NCBI GenBank assembly: GCA_937877075.1
Contig: CALEGD010000073.1
Location: 1-34,074 of the forward strand
Direction of reading: 5' to 3'
Length of the DNA: 34,074 nt
From: an uncultured Acholeplasmatales bacterium
GTDB lineage: Bacteria > Bacillota_I > Bacilli_A > ML615J-28 > CAG-698
Part shown: positions 30,201 through 34,074 of the stretch, piece after piece
How positions within the stretch are numbered: the stretch's first letter is position 1
Layout of the letters: each line of letters starts with the position of its first letter
Translations under genes and position numbers: made by a program
The notes under the pieces: model-generated
What the model saw: the letters and a program-made list of their open reading frames with translations, nothing else
Told to the model about the DNA's origin: nothing
Database searches by the model: none

Positions 30201-31466
30201 TTAAACAAATTCTTTAATATATCGATCAATATTTCCGGCTCCCAAGAAAAGAATTACAGTATTGTGAAGGTTTTTGAATTCTTTCAAGTCATGAATCTGA
30301 AAAACCCGAGCATCAGGAAACAAATTTATCACTCGTTGATCAAGTTTTTTATTGCTGTTTTCCCGTTTTGATGTAAATGTTTTAGCAAGATATAATTTGA
30401 CTCCGGAAAAAACTTTTCGAAATTCTTTTTTCAATGCCATTGTCCGTGAATAAGTATGTGGTTGGAAGATGACAATCAAATCCTTATCCTGATATTTTTG
30501 TCGGATAGCAGCTAGACACATTTCTATTTCTCGGGGATGATGGGCATAATCATCAATAATCACATTATCATAATAGAAGTATTCTTCCATACGTCGTGAA
30601 GGACGAATATAAGATAGAAGTTTTTCTTGGATTATATCCAAATTAATTCCATTTAAATAAGCAACACTTAAAGCAGCAAGGAAATTATAAATCATATGAA
30701 TTCCCGTAAAAGGTAAATAAAACTGACGAATCTCATCCTGAAAACCAACTTCGATTCGAAAGCCAGTGGGAAGAGTTTCAAGAATGTTTGCCTTCATAGT
30801 GCCGGAATTGAGACCGAAGGAAAAAATATTATGATGTTTAATCTTTCGACAATTCTCATCATCAGCATTAATTATCACACATTTTGCTTTATTTGCCGCT
30901 TTCTGAAAAGAATTAATAATCTCATCGACGTTTTTAAAAAAATCAGGATGATCGAGTTCAATATTATTAATAACCAAGTAGTCAAAATTATAATTCAAGA
31001 AATGATTTTGGTATTCACAGGCCTCAAAGATGAAAAAATTATAATCCTTGGAGCCACCGCCACTGCCGTCTCCGATTAAATATGTGATTCTTTTATCTTC
31101 GAAAAACTTAGTAACTATGCTTGTTGTTGTAGTTTTGCCGTGGGTTCCTGAAATTCCGATCTTATTGTTTTGAAAGAAATTACCGATAAAATTATGATAA
31201 TAAAAGAAAGGAAGCTTTCTTTTTATGACTTCCCCGACTTCTTCATTATCCTCGCGATAACAAGCACTCGCTATATATACCTTATCATCAGTAATATTAT
31301 TCTTACCAAAAGACAGTGCTTTTATGGCTTTTTTTTCTAATTTTTTTGAAGTGAAAAAATCTTCCTCAACATCACTTCCTGTTACTTCATGCCCCAAATC
31401 TTTAAGAATTCCGGCAAGGGCGGACATACCTGTGCCTTTAACCCCTATTAAATGGAATTTCTCCAT
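30201..31466 (-). CDS. murC: UDP-N-acetylmuramate--L-alanine ligase
   Basis: Adds the first residue of the peptidoglycan stem peptide. The 421-residue product has the Mur-ligase order: a UDP-binding N-terminus (GVKGTGMSALAGIL), the P-loop GTHGKTTTT, the central NIELDHPDFF and the C-terminal DDYAHHPREI with FQPHTYSRT. Slightly shorter than the usual 430-490. The ATG at 31466 follows GAGGTGA; a frame extending upstream starts inside the preceding terminator and is not used. A TATAAT on the minus strand at 31485-31480 may be its -10. Evidence that the cell makes peptidoglycan. Confidence 0.97.
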   Translation of the reverse strand: MEKFHLIGVKGTGMSALAGILKDLGHEVTGSDVEEDFFTSKKLEKKAIKALSFGKNNITDDKVYIASACYREDNEEVGEVIKRKLPFFYYHNFIGNFFQNNKIGISGTHGKTTTTSIVTKFFEDKRITYLIGDGSGGGSKDYNFFIFEACEYQNHFLNYNFDYLVINNIELDHPDFFKNVDEIINSFQKAANKAKCVIINADDENCRKIKHHNIFSFGLNSGTMKANILETLPTGFRIEVGFQDEIRQFYLPFTGIHMIYNFLAALSVAYLNGINLDIIQEKLLSYIRPSRRMEEYFYYDNVIIDDYAHHPREIEMCLAAIRQKYQDKDLIVIFQPHTYSRTMALKKEFRKVFSGVKLYLAKTFTSKRENSNKKLDQRVINLFPDARVFQIHDLKEFKNLHNTVILFLGAGNIDRYIKEFV

Positions 31467-31512
31467 TCTCTCACCTCGTATTATAGTATGAAAAGATTCA
31501 AGATTAGGCGAC

Positions 31513-31535
31513 AAAAAAAGATGGCATTAGCCATC
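31513..31535 (-). terminator. terminator of the M29 aminopeptidase gene
   Basis: GATGGC/GCCATC hairpin directly after the stop codon, followed by seven U on the minus strand. Confidence 0.85.
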
Positions 31536-32759
31536 CTAGAATATAAAGTTTCCATTTTTAAAAATTTGAACTTTTTCACCTTGAGGTGTGATTCCGACAA
31601 TTTCCATATCCGCACTTCCGAACATAAAGTCAACATGGGTCATACTCTTATTATAACCTTTTTCAATCAAGTCCTCTTCCAGCATTTTGGTTCCGCCTTC
31701 TATATTCATAGCATAAGCATTACCTAAAGCAAGATGACATGAAGCATTTTCATCAAAAAGGGTATTGAAGAAAAGTATTCCGGTATTGGAAATCGGAGAA
31801 TCATGGGATATTAGAGCAACCTCACCTAAGCGGGAACTGCCTTCATCAAGTTCAAGCAAACTCTTAAGTGCATCTTTTTCAGTTCTCGCATCATAATCAA
31901 CAACTTTACCGTCTTTGAATACAAGATAGAAATCTTCAATCAACTTCCCTTGATAATTTAATGGTTTTGTTGCGACAACTTTACCATTAACTCCGTCTTT
32001 ATGAGGCATCGTAAATGTTTCTTCGGTTGGAATATTGGGGCAATAATCAATTCCTTTTTGCGATTTCTCACCGCCTCCGGCCCAAATATGTCCCTGTACA
32101 AGCTCAACTTCAAGATCGGTTCCGAGGTTGTTCTTAAACTGTAACTTTTTAAAATTATATTTATTTAAGGCTTGATTATGGCAAGCAAGGTTTTCAATGT
32201 GTTTTTGCCATTCTTCGACTGGATCATTATCAGAAGTAACTCTGGAAGCGGAAAGAATAGCATCGAGCAATTTCTCAAAGCTGTCTTCACCTTCAAAGAC
32301 TTTCTCGGCCCAAGCTTTGGTCGGATAGGAAATCACACACCATTGACTACCATTTGCCATTAAATGATTTCGGTAAAAACCGAGGCGTTCGTGGCTTGCC
32401 TTGCTTGCAAGTTGAAGTTTCTTGGGATCAATTTCTTTAAGTAATCCCGGAGTCGGAGCAGAAATTGAAATAACGGCTGCCCCTTTGTCCACTACATATT
32501 TGAACTGTTCTACAAGATAATCAGGAATGTCAGAAATTACTTCTTCGGTTGCATAGGTATAAAAAGATTTATTAATTAATTCGTCATTCCAACGTACCAT
32601 AACATAAGAAGCACCGGTCTCGTAAGCCGCTTCAACCAACATTCTTGTAAACTCAACACATTCAACCGGAGAATTAATCAATAGAAGTTGGTCCTTCTGA
32701 AGGTTTACACCGACCTTTACCGCCAAGTCGGCATATTTTCTTAATTTTGTTTGAATCAT
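31536..32759 (-). CDS. M29-family aminopeptidase (AmpS/aminopeptidase T type)
   Basis: Cytosolic metallo-aminopeptidase that trims peptides; a natural partner for the Opp importer, though not in the same operon. The 407-residue product matches the family length and shows the M29 pattern: VRWNDELINKS near the N-terminus, FPNIPTEE-like motif here as CPNIPTEETFTMP, LGEVALISHDSPIS, GILFFNTLFDENASCHLALG and MTHVDFMFGS, where the conserved Glu, His and Asp bind the dimetal centre. SD AGGAGG precedes the ATG at 32759. Single-gene unit. Confidence 0.93.
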   Translation of the reverse strand: MIQTKLRKYADLAVKVGVNLQKDQLLLINSPVECVEFTRMLVEAAYETGASYVMVRWNDELINKSFYTYATEEVISDIPDYLVEQFKYVVDKGAAVISISAPTPGLLKEIDPKKLQLASKASHERLGFYRNHLMANGSQWCVISYPTKAWAEKVFEGEDSFEKLLDAILSASRVTSDNDPVEEWQKHIENLACHNQALNKYNFKKLQFKNNLGTDLEVELVQGHIWAGGGEKSQKGIDYCPNIPTEETFTMPHKDGVNGKVVATKPLNYQGKLIEDFYLVFKDGKVVDYDARTEKDALKSLLELDEGSSRLGEVALISHDSPISNTGILFFNTLFDENASCHLALGNAYAMNIEGGTKMLEEDLIEKGYNKSMTHVDFMFGSADMEIVGITPQGEKVQIFKNGNFIF

Positions 32760-32833
32760 TTTTTCCTCCTTTTTCTGCTATTAATATTATAAACTATTTT
32801 CTAGTTTTTTCCAAAGGTTTAACACAATAATTA

Positions 32834-32860
32834 CAAAAAAAGGCAGATTGCACTGCCCTT
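32834..32860 (-). terminator. terminator of rplS
   Basis: Minus strand GGGCAG/CTGCCT hairpin followed by a run of U, 6 nt past the rplS stop. Confidence 0.85.
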
Positions 32861-32865
32861 TCGTC

Positions 32866-33216
32866 TTACTTTCTGCGTTCTTTGATTCTTGCCGCTTTTG
32901 CAGATAAAGTACGGATGTAGTGAAGCTTAGCTCTCCTAACTTTACCTAAGCGTAAGACTTCAATTGAAGCAACATTGGGTGAATGAATCGGAAATGTCCT
33001 TTCAACACCGATTCCATAGGAGTTTTTGCGTACAGTGTAAGTTTCACTGATTCCGCCTCCCCGCCTTTTAATTACCAATCCTTCAAATGCCTGAATACGT
33101 TCACGGTTTCCTTCCTTGATCTTAACATTCACTCTAACAGTGTCGCCAGGACGAAATTCCGGAATGTCATTACGCAGGTATTCCTTGGTAATCTCCGCGA
33201 TAAGTTGTTGACTCAT
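32866..33216 (-). CDS. rplS: 50S ribosomal protein L19
   Basis: Large-subunit protein near the 30S interface. The 116-residue product has the canonical L19 sequence: FRPGDTVRVNVKIKEGNRER, QAFEGLVIKRRGGGI, ETYTVRKNSYGIGVERTFP, HSPNVASIEVLRLGKVRRAKLHY. SD AAGGAGCG precedes the ATG at 33216. It follows trmD as in most bacteria, but a lipoprotein gene is interposed and rplS has its own promoter and leader. Confidence 0.99.
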   Translation of the reverse strand: MSQQLIAEITKEYLRNDIPEFRPGDTVRVNVKIKEGNRERIQAFEGLVIKRRGGGISETYTVRKNSYGIGVERTFPIHSPNVASIEVLRLGKVRRAKLHYIRTLSAKAARIKERRK

Positions 33217-33300
33217 TTGTTTTCACGCTCCTTCTACCAATGCTCATACCTATTTTTAAAAATAGCAGCGGAGCACCGTGATTTGTTATTTCATTAACAA
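33217..33300 (-). promoter_or_regulatory. structured 5' leader of rplS (L19 leader candidate)
   Basis: On the minus-strand RNA, CACGGTGCTCC near the 5' side can pair with GGAGCGTG overlapping the SD, enclosing a perfect CTATTTTT/AAAAATAG hairpin (33250-33265). This fits autoregulatory L19 leaders of Bacillota in position and in occlusion of the SD. Assignment is by position and fold only. Confidence 0.5.
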
Positions 33301-33305
33301 TAGGT

Positions 33306-33334
33306 ATTATACTATAAACTCAAAAGATAATCAA
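33306..33334 (-). promoter_or_regulatory. sigma-A promoter of rplS
   Basis: Minus strand TTGATT (33334-33329), 17-nt spacer, TATAAT (33311-33306). Confidence 0.7.
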
Positions 33335-33348
33335 GATATTTTATCATA

Positions 33349-33807
33349 TTAAGCAGTACAAGAATTACATTCTCCAGTCTCAGGAATAAATTCCGAACCT
33401 TTTAGATTTTTATATGTTTCATATCCGCTTTGAAAATAATGAATATTATAATAACCAGCTTTAAATAACTTTTCGGAAAGAAAATTTGCATCACTTCCAT
33501 CATAGTCCATAAAAACAATCAAACGTCCCTTATCTTTCCCGAGAATTAATTGCAGATCTTCACAAATCTGATCCAAAGATTTTTCGAGTCCTTTACTATT
33601 TACAATCCTAACGCAGAAGAAACCGGGAATACGACCGCTTCTACAATCTTGTTCGTTCCGAAGATCATAGGTTTTCGAATCACCATCTTCGGCCAAGGAG
33701 AGCATCTGATCAAATTCTTCAATTTGGGAATCAGAATATACTTTAATCTCCTTGGTCTTGCAACCGGAAAGTAACAGAAGCAAGAGTATGAAAGATAGTC
33801 TTTTCAT
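33349..33807 (-). CDS. lipoprotein with rhodanese-like domain lacking the catalytic Cys
   Basis: 152 residues. The signal peptide KRLSFILLLLLLSGC has a lipobox with Cys16. A rhodanese-like fold follows (about 24-136): YDLRNEQDCRSGRIPGF matches the entry motif (D-x-R...G-x-I-P-G), and FQSGYETYKNL the C-terminal helix. At the active-site loop, where rhodaneses have C-x-x-G-x-R, this protein has DYDGSD (101-106), so Cys and Arg are both replaced by Asp and sulfur transfer is not expected. The tail ends CNSCTA, a CxxC pair. Its ATG overlaps the trmD stop (ATGA). Probably an extracytoplasmic binding or redox protein; role unknown. Confidence 0.8.
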   Translation of the reverse strand: MKRLSFILLLLLLSGCKTKEIKVYSDSQIEEFDQMLSLAEDGDSKTYDLRNEQDCRSGRIPGFFCVRIVNSKGLEKSLDQICEDLQLILGKDKGRLIVFMDYDGSDANFLSEKLFKAGYYNIHYFQSGYETYKNLKGSEFIPETGECNSCTA

Positions 33808-34074
33808 AATTCCTCGCCTTTCTTTACCTTATCCAAAAACTTAAAATCTTCTTTGGTTAATTCTGCTTTCTCTAAGAGATCCGGCCGTCTTTTAAAGGTG
33901 AATTCTAAAGACTTAAAACGTCTATATTGTCTTATCTTCTCATGATTTCCTGAAATCAAAACTGAAGGAATTTTCCTTCCCTCATATTCTTCCGGTCTTG
34001 TATATTGAGGAAATTCCAAAAGAGAATTTGAAAAACTTTCAATATCGGTTGATTCCTCATTTCCAAGCACACCA
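33804..34074 (-). CDS. trmD: tRNA (guanine-N1)-methyltransferase, 3' part
   Basis: Only the C-terminal 90 or so residues lie in the window; the gene continues past the right edge. Recognisable TrmD features are GNEES followed by QYTRPEEYEGRKIPSVLISGNH, with the catalytic-region Arg in TRP, and the C-terminal helix with RRPDLLE. TrmD methylates G37 of certain tRNAs and prevents frameshifting. The stop overlaps the start of the rhodanese-like lipoprotein gene, so these two are cotranscribed. Confidence 0.95.
   Translation of the reverse strand, partial: GVLGNEESTDIESFSNSLLEFPQYTRPEEYEGRKIPSVLISGNHEKIRQYRRFKSLEFTFKRRPDLLEKAELTKEDFKFLDKVKKGEEL

Noticed and set aside
1..34074. tRNA, rRNA, insertion sequence or prophage genes
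   Set aside because: No cloverleaf ending in CCA, rRNA segment, transposase or integrase could be recognised; no attachment repeats seen.
1..34074. UGA read as Trp, as in mycoplasmas
   Set aside because: Trp residues are encoded by TGG and several genes end properly at TGA (oppB, uppP, trmD).

Overview
The window is about 34 kb of AT-rich DNA from a low-GC Bacillota. It uses standard stop codons and TGG for Trp, classical Shine-Dalgarno sites and sigma-A type promoters. Genes for cell-wall synthesis (murC, uppP), T-box control of aminoacyl-tRNA synthetases, Spx/ClpP, a CcpA-like regulator and three apparent spore-coat proteins point to an endospore-forming, walled member of the Bacilli. A giant coiled-coil insertion in OppF resembles mycoplasma OppF, so a deep lineage near Erysipelotrichia, Turicibacter/Haloplasma or a walled relative of Mollicutes is possible. 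That placement is inference.

Layout. 1-2.5 kb (minus): transketolase behind tandem hairpins, preceded by a membrane-anchored PTS EIIB-like domain that lacks the phospho-cysteine. 2.5-3.9 kb (plus): undecaprenyl-diphosphatase and an overlapping GNAT acetyltransferase. 3.9-4.8 kb: a CotZ/CotY-type coat gene behind a sigma-K-like promoter, convergent with and overlapping a CotO-like gene. 4.8-7.0 kb (minus): coaX, efp and an aldose-epimerase-like gene. 7.1-8.1 kb (plus): ispH, then a stretch with a doubtful micro-ORF and GACCCC repeats. 8.5-17.3 kb (minus): the oligopeptide uptake operon oppA-oppB-oppC-oppD-oppF plus a terminal InlB-repeat lipoprotein, with a strong promoter and a cre-like site upstream. 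17.6-18.0 kb (plus): a DUF3899-like membrane protein. 18.2-22.0 kb (minus): pheS-pheT under a Phe T-box. 22.1-25.3 kb: a CotD-like coat gene, clpP, nadK, a small alarmone synthetase and a CYTH protein. 25.7-29.1 kb: spx, T-box-trpS and T-box-tyrS. 29.2-34.1 kb (minus): a ccpA-like regulator, murC, an M29 aminopeptidase, rplS with a leader, a rhodanese-like lipoprotein and the 3' end of trmD.

Together the genes link amino-acid supply (peptide uptake, peptidase, three T-box-controlled synthetase loci) to nutritional and stress signalling (CcpA-like regulator, alarmone synthetase, Spx/ClpP) and sporulation. Most of the window is housekeeping. The less ordinary material is the coat-gene block and its regulation, the domain-decorated opp operon, the two degenerate enzyme-fold proteins (EIIB-like, rhodanese-like), and several RNA or operator structures, including a hairpin between the trpS ribosome binding site and its start codon.
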